From the NCBI GenBank assembly GCA_037893245.1, contig JBAIAA010000106.1:62001-126000 (forward strand): a stretch of DNA of 64,000 bases. Reading direction: 5' to 3'. Each line of letters starts with the position of its first letter. Within the stretch, counting starts at the first letter, position 1. The translations under genes were made by a program, and so were the position numbers. Positions 35,162 through 46,657 of this stretch are shown here, piece by piece. Origin of the DNA: Crossaster papposus. Taxonomy: Eukaryota; Echinodermata; Asteroidea; Velatida; Solasteridae. The notes beneath the pieces are model-generated. The model searched no databases and was not told the origin of the DNA. It saw nothing but the letters and a program-made list of their open reading frames with translations.

Positions 35162-36095
35162 TAAAGAAGCACACACACACAAACCAAACAAATGTGGAAA
35201 GGAAGTGTAAATCACGTGATCCGTCAAATTGAATTTTACTCGTATTCCTTAACAAAAAGGGTCCCCCGTTGACTTGTTGAGAATTTTCCGATATTGTCAT
35301 AATTTATTTGTGAATAATATTTAAACTGCTTAAAACTGCTTACTGGCTTATATGACCTGAAATATACAACTCAAATAAGTTAAGAGGGCCTAATGTTTCG
35401 ATATTAACAGGATCTTCTTCAAAGACAAAAGGACTGTACTGTGTACAATCACACTAATTCTGTCCCCTTCACCCCTCTCCTGGGGTGCCCCCGGTCTTGA
35501 TCAGGGTGTCACGGCTTTTAAGCCCCAGAGTGTCAAATTTGGTCTCTAAAAAAAAACACGTTTTGGTTCGACGTCGTAAAATCTTTACAGAATTATCGAC
35601 CAGACTATACTTGAAATCAAGTCGTTAGACACTGTCGTCTTTGTCCGTGCGTCGAAATAAACCGGCGCTGATCAATATGCCCTCCGTTCAACGTATCTAC
35701 GACCCCCTGCGACAACTCTAACGACTTTACCTATAATTTGTTATTGCCTATTATGTTGCCTGGCCTGCACTGCGAAAACTGTCTTTAGCGAGTAAACAAA
35801 ATTCATGTTTGTAAACATGTTTACACGTTAAACTTGTAAAGCATGAGGGTGGGTACTGTTTAGCCATTAATTAATTTAAACATTAATATTTAGGAATTTG
35901 ACACGTGCGTTAAGCTGCTAATCACCAACACTTCATCCACTTGTATCAAAACAAAACCTCTCTTGGAAAAATACACATTTGAACGTATGATGTCTTATTT
36001 TAAAGTGGAAAGGTGTAACTTTTCAAACCATACCTATATTGTCTATGTTAGTTACACATTCTACGTGCGGCATTCGTCCGGCATTGCATTTTTTA
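35162..36095. other. No recognisable gene
   Basis: No supported feature. Confidence 0.5.
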
Positions 36096-36099
36096 GACA

Positions 36100-36345
36100 C
36101 ACTTGTGTCAGGTTGGCCGCAGCAGTTCTTTCCTCGCCTTCCACCGCTAAGACCCGGGTTCGAATCTCGCCTCTCCGTAGGTTTCCCCCAGAATATTATT
36201 CTGGGGTTTTCTTTCCACCTCTAAAGCTGTACTTTTTCTCATTTTCTCCCCTCTACAGGTTTCTTCAGGCTTAACGATTGCGAGCTACAGTGCCTAGGGC
36301 GCTTTTGAGGGATCCTTGGTTTTACAACCAAAAAGAAATAATAAT
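36100..36345 (+). mobile_element. Probable tRNA-derived SINE
   Basis: A pol III A-box-like TTGGCCGCAGCAG near 36112 is followed about 40 bases on by a strong B box GGGTTCGAATCTC (36158-36170). The body ends in 'aaaaagaaataataataaag', an A-rich tail. This arrangement is typical of tRNA-head SINEs. The head does not fold as a functional tRNA by eye. Confidence 0.55.
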
Positions 36346-36783
36346 AAAGTATACAATTTCTTAACAAAGCGTTACAAGTGAAATACAGCGACGCATAACT
36401 GGCTACTGACAAGACGCGTGACATTATGTTTAACAATTAGGGCAGCATGCATTGCACAACTAAAGTGTAAATTTAAAACACCACTGTGCATGTGAAACGT
36501 GATGTTAAACCACTAACGGTGTTGGTTTGACGCCGAGGATTGTTATCTCTCAAGTGCAATACAGAATTCGTGATGTAACGGGTAAAGACGAGAACAAGAT
36601 CCACTAGGTTGATGTGCAGGTGAGTGCAAAGTTTTAAAAACATGGATCCTGCTTATAATTATTACAATTTGCACAGTTCAATTTGTCCCAATACTTTACA
36701 CAAGTGGTGCTTTTTTGTTCTTCTACTTTGTACATGAAGATGATTCTACCTCGGCTGTTTGGAGGTAAAGAATATAGAAAAGT

Positions 36784-38016
36784 TCAACAAGGCTTAAGTT
36801 TTCCAAGTATATCGAAACAGTCTTTTCTAAAGCGCCTATTGGCAAGACCATAGATTAAAGGGTTGACGACATTGTTGACGTACGCAAACAACGTACAGTT
36901 GTACATGACAAACAGCACGTTGTCGTTAATGTCACCGCCGTTGGACTTGTGGAGAGCGACAGCGACATACAGCCAGTAGGGTAACCAGGTGACAAGGAAT
37001 ACGACACTGGTGACAGAGAGCATGCGGGTGGTCTTCTGCTGGAGCGTCATCGTCTCACCGGTCGAGTTGTCTCCGATGGCCTGGGGGTTGGGGGTCCTGA
37101 TCAGTTCGCGGTCATCCTCGTGGTTCCGCTGCCGTACCGGTGCAGTGTTTCCGGTTGAGAGGGGGGCACCGGCGAGATTTTTACGGGCATCTGAGTGATT
37201 GTTCGAGGGTCTGGGTTGTGTGACCGAGACGACAAAGACGGACCTGGGTCCGGACCGCTCAGCTGTCAACGGTGACGAGATACTGACCCCCGTGGCCACA
37301 GACCCACCTTGCCGTGTGCTCTTGGCGTCAAAACCCGTGGACCAGCGGGTGCCGGGTCCATGTTGTCTCAGTGCGTTGACTCTAGTTTGTTTACGTACGG
37401 CCTGGTAGACCTTCCCGTAGCAAATCACGACTATGAACACAACGGCAAGATAGGAAACCAACTGGACTGTCAGGGAGACTTGATGGCTAGTCACGGAGGG
37501 GGACATAAAGTTGACAATGCTTGGAATACACAAAGCAGCGGCGGCGAGGTATGAGCCGAGGTACATGAGCTTGGTCGAGTGGCGATTTAGCAGCCTCTTG
37601 CCATGTCGGCAGACGCAGTCGTAGCGCTCCAGGGCGATGGCGCCCGTCACAATGCTGGACGCGGAGACATTGACTGCGTTGATGACGTAAATTGCGGTGA
37701 ACACGCTTGGGAGTGCTCTCCCAAGGAGGACACAGACGAAGAAGCCCACATTGTAGACGCTGCAGACACACACCATAAGGTCGACCCACGCCAGGCCCAT
37801 GATCAACATGTGGGTACCGGTCTTCTGAGGCTTGGACCAGTAGACTTTCAGGATCAAGATGTTGCCCGATATGCCCAGAATCATGACAGTGATATAGAAG
37901 ATGAGCTTCAGAATGGCGTTAATGGTCATACCTACATCGGGCCCACTCGTTACCGGCCAGCCATCTGTCGGGTCCATGCTCGCTGTCGGTGCGACAAAGC
38001 TTGACGCGTTATCCAT
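36784..38016 (-). CDS. Class A (rhodopsin-like) G protein-coupled receptor, single exon
   Basis: A 410-residue, intronless seven-helix membrane receptor, presumably signalling through heterotrimeric G proteins at the plasma membrane. Family landmarks: GN in TM1 (N52), LAWVD in TM2 (D79), ERY at the end of TM3 (130-132, replacing DRY), F-x3-W-x-P in TM6 (F340, W344, P346), and NPLIY in TM7 (385-389). The N-terminus has an N-glycosylation site at N3 and no signal peptide. Intracellular loop 3 is long (about residues 205-328), polar and Ser/Thr-rich. The usual TM3 cysteine (3.25) is phenylalanine, the short second extracellular loop has no cysteine, the TM4 tryptophan is missing, and the TM5 proline is replaced. 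It therefore lacks the conserved disulphide. It is GC-rich compared with its flanks, consistent with a real gene. The ligand cannot be inferred; an orphan amine- or peptide-like receptor is possible. Confidence 0.92.
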   Translation of the reverse strand: MDNASSFVAPTASMDPTDGWPVTSGPDVGMTINAILKLIFYITVMILGISGNILILKVYWSKPQKTGTHMLIMGLAWVDLMVCVCSVYNVGFFVCVLLGRALPSVFTAIYVINAVNVSASSIVTGAIALERYDCVCRHGKRLLNRHSTKLMYLGSYLAAAALCIPSIVNFMSPSVTSHQVSLTVQLVSYLAVVFIVVICYGKVYQAVRKQTRVNALRQHGPGTRWSTGFDAKSTRQGGSVATGVSISSPLTAERSGPRSVFVVSVTQPRPSNNHSDARKNLAGAPLSTGNTAPVRQRNHEDDRELIRTPNPQAIGDNSTGETMTLQQKTTRMLSVTSVVFLVTWLPYWLYVAVALHKSNGGDINDNVLFVMYNCTLFAYVNNVVNPLIYGLANRRFRKDCFDILGKLKPC

Positions 38017-40298
38017 ACTTGCTGGCTGTCTAAGCTATAATGTATTGTGATAACCACATGAAGATAACGACGTGATAGACTGTGTTCTTGGGTAACATTC
38101 AAAACACATTCAAAACACGAAATGTTAAGGCTTCACTGCATGTGCTTTTGGTCGTGTTTTAATGCGCAATGACACGTCGGCTCATTGCGTTGACGTGTTA
38201 TGGCTGCGTCGCCGTTGCTGTTGACCAGTGCTGGCTGTGCAGTATGTTGACGTCCCATTGCCCCATAGGCACTTAATTTCTGAGCGCGCATGCGTACATT
38301 GTTTCCTAGCAGACAACGCTGCTAATTGCATGAATGTAAATAACTTTACCTAAATTTAATTTATGCTTTTGAAATGAACCAGAACGACGAAACTGGAATC
38401 TGTCTGGCCAACTGCCAGCATTTACAGACGGACAAACGTGGACACTTGGACACGTAACGCCCCCCCCCCCTATTCCTCCTGACTGCAATCTCCCTGAAGC
38501 ATATATCACTAAGATACAAACTTCAATTAGGAATTACGCTCTGGGTAGTATAGTTACGCAACCATACTGCTGGCGTACCAGCAAATTATAAATATAAATA
38601 TTTATCTCTGCAGACTAGCCACAAACATAAAATCCTATGATACTTCACGCAGCAGAACTGTTTCAGCATCTCCAAAAAACGAAAACGATGAGAAATAGTT
38701 CCTTCCTATGTTCCTACGTCAGAAAATTAATTCCTTGTCTTTATCTTCCTCATGTAAGACGACAATTATTAATTTGGTGAACTAGTGGTATGGTAGAGCT
38801 CTGGAACTCTCTCATTATATTTGTATATAGACGTACCCTGGAATCTGGGTAAATTTTGAACACAACTGCGTGTGTAACCAGAGTTACAATCTGTTATAGT
38901 ATATGGATATAATTAAATCAGTTGGACACACAGGTCCTAATTGCCGATAGGTTTGGAAGGAATGATGGGCACAAATCTATGCACGATACAACGCCAAAAA
39001 AGCAGGAAATTGTCTTGATATAGAAAGTGAATGAGGCAGGGCGATCGGTGCCACGGTCCTGCATTTCTGCAGGAACTCGGAGGCCACGAAAAACCCTTAT
39101 TTTTAAGAGGAAACGTGGTTGCATCCTAGGGCACCGATCGAGGGTGCACTCCCTGTTCCCTGTGGTTAGTTATCATTATTATTAATACCGTTATTATAAT
39201 TATTTATGGGCTGAAGTCGGGCGGGAGGACAAGCGAGGTTCGAATGCTCAGACCGAGAAGAAAGACATTGAATGCAATGCCCGCTTTTATAAGCTAAGAG
39301 CGTTGGGGCGTAACGAAAGCGTTATGTAAATGGCATTTCTGGCGTGTGAAAAGAAAAGGCTCTGTAAAAAAAAATGCGACGCCCCCCCCCAAAAAAAAAA
39401 TTTTAAAAATGCGACGCCAAAAAAGAAATCAGAGGCCAACAAAAAATCCGACGCCGAAAAAAAATGCAAGGCACCCCCCCCCCCTAGCAAAAAATAAAGC
39501 CAACAAACAAATGTTTACACTAAAAATAAAAATGCGACGCCAAAATAAAAAATCGACTCAAAAAAAAAATATGTAACGCCCGATTGTTTTCAAAGGGGTT
39601 AGTCTTATATTGTAATTACAATTGGCTAGAAATAGGCTTTTACGAGAAATTGAAAGTTGCCAGGGGTTAACATTGCATTTGGGGTATAAATGAAAAAATC
39701 GAGAAAATTAGATATAACGTACAGTTGCATTTGGCGGTTAGGGGATAGAACAAGTTATGTGGTGTTGCCTAAGCATTTAGGTGCACGAACTCAACTCAAT
39801 GAGTCCATTACCGGCTCCCATACAGGGAGATCGCTATGGAAAAGATGTCCCGTAAATGTGTTGTAGCGCCCGCAGTTTGAACTCAGCGGCATTCTAGGTA
39901 GTCTTGGCTCAATATATCAGTGATTGACAGTGGTAATATTGATTGTTGTAGCGCGCCCTCGCACAACTGATTTTTACTAACTATTTACTTTAAAATAAGT
40001 AAGATATTTCCTAATAATTTGGTACCGGTAGTAAATATTTTTGATATCTGCAAATGGTGTCTCCTACCTTTAAAGTTGGTGTGTCCGTGCCTTCCTTTCT
40101 GAACGAAATAATGTAGGCTACTCTATCAGATAAATTTGCTTGTTTGCACTTTCAGGACTTTCTGCAGTTTTGAAAAGTGTTTTTTATCATTGCTGGAAGT
40201 GCAGTTCGTAAAGTTTTTGGCGAAAGGTCATAAATATTCATACATGCTAATTTAGGTCATTGACATGTACACATGGGGGTCTGCGCCGCGCGCGGTCA
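38017..40298. other. No recognisable gene; A/C-rich low-complexity block
   Basis: 39360-39575 consists of A-runs, C-runs and 'aatgcgacgcc' words. 38459-38470 is a C-run. No promoter for the receptor can be identified with confidence upstream of 38016. Confidence 0.5.
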
Positions 40299-40716
40299 GC
40301 GTAATTGCTTTTTCCTATGAGAGTTAGGGGTAATTATCATAAATGGGCGTTTCTACACCACACTGAGTGGAAGACACTTAGATTCTCAGATCCTTATTTT
40401 CCCCTAAATTAAACTCACTCCAACAACAAACTGGGAGACCACAATAGTCAATGAAAAATAGACAGAGAGCGAACTCGAACCCCAGTCGAACGATCTATAA
40501 CCTAACCCATTATCCACTATAGCTACTGGGAGAGGTCGACAAAAGCCATTTTTCAAAGTGCTTTAATGTACCTCTGGGCTATGTGTAACTAGTTAATTGA
40601 GCAATAACAATGTATTAGCGTCATTGTTAAAACTACTGAATAATCATGACGCGAGGGGTCTAGAGCCGCCCATTTATGATAATTACCCCTAACCCTCCTA
40701 GGAAAAAAAATTACGC
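40299..40716. mobile_element. MULE-like MITE with 9-bp target duplication
   Basis: The ends are about 50-base inverted repeats: GCGTAATTGCTTTTTCC then GTTAGGGGTAATTATCATAA on the left, and their complement on the right. The flanks carry GCGCGGTCA at 40290-40298 and again at 40717-40725. A related unoccupied sequence near 15000-15030 runs directly from the shared 'ggtcataaatattcata' to '..cgcgatcatggcacac'. A 9-bp duplication with long inverted ends fits Mutator-like elements. The interior carries a SINE-like sequence. Confidence 0.75.
40390..40540 (-). mobile_element. Probable tRNA-derived SINE inside the MULE-like MITE
   Basis: On the minus strand there is an A box AGTAGCTATAGTGG, then about 35 bases on a B box GGGGTTCGAGTTC. 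The spacing and sequences match an internal pol III promoter. The limits are approximate. Confidence 0.5.
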
Positions 40717-40725
40717 GCGCGGTCA

Positions 40726-41934
40726 TGGCACACATAATACACGTACACACACATGCAGTCGTGAATCACATAACGATCGAGGATCGATATTGTAACGCTT
40801 GTGCCGGTTGGCCGATAGAGGGCACTAGAGCGATTCCATGGTGAAATCGCCTGGTGCTCCCTGACGCTACGCCCGGGCAACCCCGTACTTGTGAGCGCAT
40901 ACGCCGAACCGGTTCTGACCGGTTCCAGTGCCGTGTGATAGCGGTAAGCTTTATGTCAGTGTTTTGACCGGCGGAGAAGTGTAATTAAACGGCCTAAGAA
41001 TCACCGAAACCACAGAATACCTGTCCGAGTTTCCTTCCTGTGTGTGTGTCGAGTCGGAACGCTTTTCGTTACAATATTGTGTTTTCCTTCATTCCTATGT
41101 TATACCCAAACCCCATTGCCTAGCGCTTTCACCGTCGATCGAGGACCGAATTTTTCCATTCATACCGCCGACCGAGGGGCTTTTGTTTACTTTGTTCTCT
41201 TTTGTGTCTCGCCCCTCGGTCGTTATGTGGTGCAAAAGCACATTTTTTCTTTTGGTACATAGCGTTATGGGGACAACCCATAGGGTTTGTGTGTAAACGG
41301 AAATCTCTCTAATCTCAAACTCAGAACACTCTAAAATTCTAAAATGTTCAGAATCACCCTAATTTGTCCTCTTCTTCATTTTCTTTCATTTTAAACCATT
41401 GCTATGACGTCACGCTATTGTTAAAAGTGTGGATTCGTATCTAAGAATCAACGCTTTGGACAATAACAGTGGATTCGTATCTACGAATCTTTAGTAAAGT
41501 GTGGATTCGGAACGGTTTTTATCTTGCCTACATTTGTAACAATTACGAATCCACGGTTATTCAATTCCTCAACCCTAATCCAACTCGATTACGTAAGAGC
41601 CTCGAGAACCTCCCTTTAGGCCAAATAATAAAAAAAACATGTTTGTCTTTTTTTTAGAAGGAAGGAGGAGGCCTTTTTTCTTTCTTTTTTAATAGCCGCT
41701 CGACACATTTTAATATGGGTCATGTAGTGAACATGTCACGCCCCATCTTTCTATTTGAAATTAAAACATGTCTCACCCACGAATAAAAATCAAAATTCAT
41801 GTGGGTCGATCATGTATTCACCATACACGTCACACCCTAGCCTTCCCATTAGAAACAAATATATTTTCACAGCATGTACACAGTGATGCTAAAGTCCAAA
41901 TTACGGTCTTAAAATTGTATTATCTTTTTTTAAT
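40726..41934. other. No gene; diverged GTGGATTCGTATC repeat
   Basis: 41400-41570 contains three copies of 'gtggattcgtatct.cgaatc' related to 33590-33690 and to the arms of MF1. Nothing else is supported. Confidence 0.45.
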
Positions 41935-42903
41935 TGGCTTTTTCGCAATTTTGCGAAAAAGCCTTTGTTTTTGTTCTGATTGTTGTTTTACTTCTTTTTT
42001 CTTTTTCTTTTTGGGACCAAAATGCAATAGACTTTGTACACGTTCTTTCGTACAAGCACTTTTCATAAAAAGTCGTATCCAAATAAAACTTTATCCAAGT
42101 GAAGACCCTATATATAGTGAGCTCGTGTCTAGCAGACAGACATCATGGTGACGTCATCAGGGGGTAACGTGACGTCATATTAAATTTATTTAATCTTTGA
42201 AAATCAATAACAAATAACGCGCAAAAGACCGGGACTTTAGGTTTGTGGCAATTGATAGGATAATCCAGGATCTTCATTTTATCTCGTGTGTGAGAAATCA
42301 CGTGACCCTTCCTTTCGGTCCAAACCGAAAGTGCCTTATAATTTGAAAGTGAAAAATGATATGAACTTACTTTAAACGATGTTAGTGTTTGGCTAGATGT
42401 ACTTTTCAAAAGAATTACCGGCGACGTCATAACATGTTATAGCACCCTCTGGCGGCAGGTTCAAAATTAATATTCAGTTGATGTGTGTGGCGAAGTTTGC
42501 TGAAATCACTTTATAATTGATGTATATAATAGATTCATGTTATAAACAATTTGACCGGGAGAAAACAAATATGACGTCACCAGACCGGAAGTTAGAATGA
42601 AAAGACTTGAAGCCATCATTCAATAATGTGATTTATTACGTTGTAAGACCTTGAAGCCATATCTCAGCAACAGATCATGCTAAAATAAAAATAATTGTGT
42701 ATTGGGTTGGTTAGGTAGTTCACCAAAAGTTTACAAATGTGTGACGTTATCGTTTTAATCACTTTAAATTACCTTTAATTTGTTTAAATAACCTAAATTC
42801 GTTTTGATTACTTTTAATGTGTTTAAAATTCCTTTTGAATGGTTTTTACGGGGGGGAAATGCGAAAAGGCCCTATGTTCTGTTCCTCGAACAGACGTAGT
42901 TTT
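41935..42903 (+). mobile_element. Helentron-like non-autonomous element (X family), solo copy
   Basis: The 5' end is TGGCTTTTTCGC within a hairpin (GGCTTTTTCGC..GCGAAAAAGCC). The 3' region has the inverted motif GCGAAAAGGCC, then the short hairpin CTGTTCCTCGAACAG, then a degenerate end (..TTTTAGT instead of CTAGT). The interior matches the repeat unit of the element at 47511-49971, including the phrases around 'ccttataatttgaaagtg' and 'ttaccggcgacgtcataac'. No Rep/helicase is encoded. Confidence 0.65.
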
Positions 42904-43044
42904 AGTTATTATTATTTATTTTTTTAAAGATAATAAAATTTATTATTTTTGTGAAAAAAAAGAAAAGGAGGCGGCCTCTAAAAAAAGAAGCGGGCGGTAA
43001 CACTAAACATATTTTTTTTTAGTTGGCCTTATGTAAATTACGTC

Positions 43045-43238
43045 TATGGCCACGATACATGCATGCCTTTTCATCTCCACTCAATTGAGTAGTTAATAAC
43101 AATACTTCTTTTGACGCAATGGTTTAAGTCGGAGAATACACTCGCAAGTGTGGATTCGTATTTAAGAATCCACTCGGCGCTTCGCGCCTCGTGAATTCGT
43201 AATTACGAATCCACACTTTCTCGTGTATTCTCCTATAC
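43045..43238. mobile_element. Foldback MITE, family MF1, copy 3
   Basis: The core runs GTTTAAGTCGGAGAATACAC (43122) to GTGTATTCTCC.ATAC, with inner arms AAGTGTGGATTCGTA.TT and complement around the CG-rich loop 'ctcggcgcttcgcgcctcg'. The 70-base left extension matches copy 2. Confidence 0.7.
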
Positions 43239-44362
43239 ATACCCTATCCCGATTTTACCTTGTTCTACCTTTACTGAACACCCAACGCGCTATGGGGACT
43301 CGAAAGTCCCCACCGACTACTCGGTCTGTCTTTTCCAAACAAAAGAGCCTGTCCCCCTATAACGCGGCGAGTGCCTACCCACACACACAAGTGTGTAAAG
43401 GCCTTCGATCGTGGACGGGGTATTGTCCGACCGTCTTCCCTCTTTTGTTTATACTCTAACGTTTTTTGATGATCGCCATAGGATTTGTACACGGGAAAAG
43501 ATCGTGGACGTTTTGTCAATCGTGGACCCATTGTTTGACTCCCAATTCTTTTGTCCGACGACCACGATTGCCGGTCATTACACACGCATACACACACCGG
43601 AGAATTAGAAGATCACTATCAACATCGTTTTATTGATTAGAAAGTTAATTGGGTCCCATTCGTTGACCAGACTCAGAGCATGAAGTTGACGGGGATGAAG
43701 CAGCCATTCGCGGCACCAAGGCTGAATGGGATTTACCTCATTCACACTAATTCATTCAGCCAAGATAATTTACGCAGTCTTTCTCAGTCATGAAAGAAGA
43801 TCCAACTCTCTCCCAATTCTCTCCTGACCTAGAACTAGTTCCGGATCCCGGTCCCGCGAAACCTGGTCACCGCCGTCTGGCTTACCTCTGCCCATCGGTC
43901 CCTTACAATAACCATTTACACATTAATCTAAAAGGAACTTAGTAATCTGTTATAGTATACAAAGATATGAAATACATGAAATACCCCCTTTTCAAGGTAT
44001 GAAACAATACCTAATGTCGCCCTATATATCCTTACTCCAAAACCGAATGCCGTTCTATACAGACAGATCACTCTGCCGCATGGATACACGTTCTATTATT
44101 ATAAGTATGCATACATAGCTGGGCTAGCCATCTGATAATAACGGTGGTCAGACGAGCGCCATCTATTGACAAAAATTATGAATCAAATATTAATACATGT
44201 AATTTCTAAACTGTTTCTCCACAAACTCCCCTACTTAATTGATCTACTCCCGGAGATCACCTGAATCCAAACCTTGCAATTGTAACTATTTTAACAACAC
44301 TATAACAAGTTAAATTCTGTTAAGTTTCCGTAAACAACTTTAGTTTTGGTACGTACCACCGA
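43239..44362. other. No recognisable gene
   Basis: No supported feature. A few 'cgatcgtggac' phrases recur near 43407 and 43500. Confidence 0.5.
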
Positions 44363-44790
44363 TTACCAAAACCTACCCTCCAACAATTTGACGAGCTGTT
44401 TGAGAGTTCTTTCATACTGCGAGTTACCCAATTTATTTAGGTGTACCCCGCCAAGACTGAAACGAGGGTGTTGCAAGCCGCGGTGATGCCAAACCCACCA
44501 ACGGTCCTCTTTTAGAGCCTCGGCTTCAAGCAACTCGTTGAAGGCATCTGCCCTCTTATTAAATTCACCGACCGAAACTTGATTGCGTCTCATATTTCCA
44601 GTGCGTGGCAAGACTGGAAGGAACACCACAATGCTAGGATTAACACCAAACTTTGGTAAAACTCGAACAAATGTACAAATATAATCAACTACGTGATTTG
44701 GCGATACATAAATCATTCATCCCCAGATCAATTATCAGAAATGCAGGATGGGCCCTGGCAATCATACGGCAATAACGAACACAATTGGCA
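44363..44790 (-). pseudogene. SGNH-hydrolase-like gene, C-terminal part
   Basis: On the minus strand the segment starts at the LINE tail and reads 'RMIARAHPAFLIIDLGMNDLC'. This carries the SGNH block III motif Gly-x-Asn-Asp as GMND. After a one-frame shift near 44716 it continues for 117 codons with 'IVVFLPVLPRTGN' and the block V region 'FSLGGVHLNKLGNSQYERTL', in which the catalytic His is present but the preceding Asp is replaced by Gly (GGVHL instead of DGVHL). SGNH hydrolases remove ester-linked groups. Stand-alone and mobile-element-linked copies are common in invertebrate genomes. The frameshift and split make this copy dead. Confidence 0.65.
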
Positions 44791-44955
44791 TTTTTACATT
44801 ACATTACATTACATTAATATTTATAATGCGCTTTTCCCAAAAGGCTCAAAGCGCGTACAATTATAAAATGTTACTTAGATATACTTACAATAAAATAGTT
44901 ACATTAAAACTAACAATTGAAACAATGATTGCAGAATAATACAAAGGTAGGAAAA

Positions 44956-46657
44956 TTATACAAAAAGATGCGTTTTCAAAGATTTTTTGAAGTTATTTAC
45001 AGAGGTAGAAGATCTAACTGAGATCGGGAGATTGTTCCATGCACGGGAGGCACATACAGTGAAAGTTCTATCACCGGCTTGTACTCTTGTTCTAGGATAT
45101 TCAAGTCGTAGGATATCATCTCCAGATCTCAGATTATTTCTTCTTGGAACATATTTTAACAAGCAGTCTGATAAATAGACTGGAGCAAGGTTATGAAAGG
45201 ATTTGTAGACAAATAATAAATGCTTGAACATTATTCTTTGTTGTATTGGTAACCAGTGTAGCGAATGCATCAAGGGTATGGGATCATGCTTGCGGTTGAC
45301 AGCAAAAACTAAACGTGCGGCCCAGTTTTGTAACCGCTGCAGTCGTTGTATGTGTACATTGGGTACAGAAGATAACAAACCATTACAATAATCAAGCCGT
45401 GAAAGTACCAATGAACGAACAGCGTGGTGACATGTAGATTCATCCATGAACTTGCGGGCACGTGATATATTGCGAAGATAGTAATTGACAGTTCGTGATA
45501 TATATGATATATGGGAAGACATGGACATAGCCGAGTCAAAGAATACACCTAGGTTCCTAACAGATTCAGATGGGTGAGTTTCAAATAACAATGGAAATAT
45601 CGGGGATAAGTTTAAGATTATGGGAGGAAGCAGCGACAAAGAATTCTGTTTTATCATCGTTTAATTTAAGCTTATTAACTGTCATCCAGGTTTTAATGTC
45701 TGAGATGCATTTTTCAAGTTTAGAGACTGCACGATTCATCTCACCAGGTACATTAGGGTTGAATGATATATATAATTGTGTATCATCAGCATATATATGA
45801 TAAGAAATTTGGTGGTGCCGTGCTATATCACCAACAGGAAGGGTGTAAACAGTGTAGCCTAGTGGACCAAAGACAGAGCCCTGTGGTAAGCCATAATCGG
45901 CAATAGATGGAGCTGACAATTCACCAGCAATGTCAACCTGACTGGTCCAACCCTTAAGATATGAATGGAACCAGTCAAGTGCAACCCACCGTGCTATATC
46001 ACCAACAGGAAGGGTGTAAACAGTGTAGCCTAGTGGACCAAAGACAGAGCCCTGTGGTAAGCCATAATCGGCAATAGATGGAGCTGACAATTCACCAGCA
46101 ATGTCAACCTGACTGGTCCAACCCTTAAGATATGAATGGAACCAGTCAAGTGCAACCCCTCTTATGCCAATTCTGGATGACAAACGCGAAAGTAATATAC
46201 TATGATCAATTGTATCAAATGCAGCTGAAAGATCTAATAATACTAGGAGGGTAACTTGATTTGAATTAAGGGAAAACATGATATCATTTTTTACTTTTAT
46301 TAGGGCAGATTCAGTACTATGTTTGGGTTTATAAGCTGACTGGTAGGGGTCCATTAGATTATGTTGATTCATATGTTCAGATAGTCGTGCACAAGCAATT
46401 TGTTCTATTATCTTACCAACGAAACTGATATTCGAAACGGGTCTATAATTTTTAAGAATATTTCTATCAAGTGACGCCTTTTTTAGTAATGGCTTAATGA
46501 TGGCACGGTGGGCTTCAGTAGGAAAGATTCCGGACGACAAAGAAGAGTTGATAATATCAGTAATAATTGGCACAATTTGAGTAAGGTTTTCCTTAAGCAT
46601 CCATGTGGGCAAGGGATCCAGGCGACATGATTTTGATGGTGAATTGCAGATAATTTT
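44956..46657 (-). pseudogene. LINE ORF2, reverse transcriptase and C-terminal part
   Basis: Visible blocks in order: 'SPSKSCRLDPLPTWMLKENL', 'NYRPVSNISFVGKIIEQIA', motif A 'LLDLSAAFDTIDHSILL', motif B 'GLPQGSVFGPL', catalytic 'YHIYADDTQLYI', then 'SVRNLGVFFDSAMSM' and a C-terminus of the form 'NNFKKSLKTHLFV' with stop. Two lesions are clear. A perfect 171-bp tandem duplication (45821-45991 and 45992-46162) adds 57 residues between motif A and YADD. A frameshift lies near 45580-45620, after 'DKTEFFVAAS'. Both should abolish activity. Apart from these the frame is open, so the copy is young. Confidence 0.88.

Noticed and set aside
37199..38004. Plus-strand frames opposite the GPCR
   Set aside because: Shadows of the receptor gene caused by its GC-rich codons.
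39170..39260. Possible tRNA or SINE around GGTTCGAATGC
   Set aside because: A B-box-like word is present but no A box at the right distance and no cloverleaf by eye.
39346..39576. Lys-rich plus-strand frame
   Set aside because: A- and C-run low-complexity DNA; no gene features.
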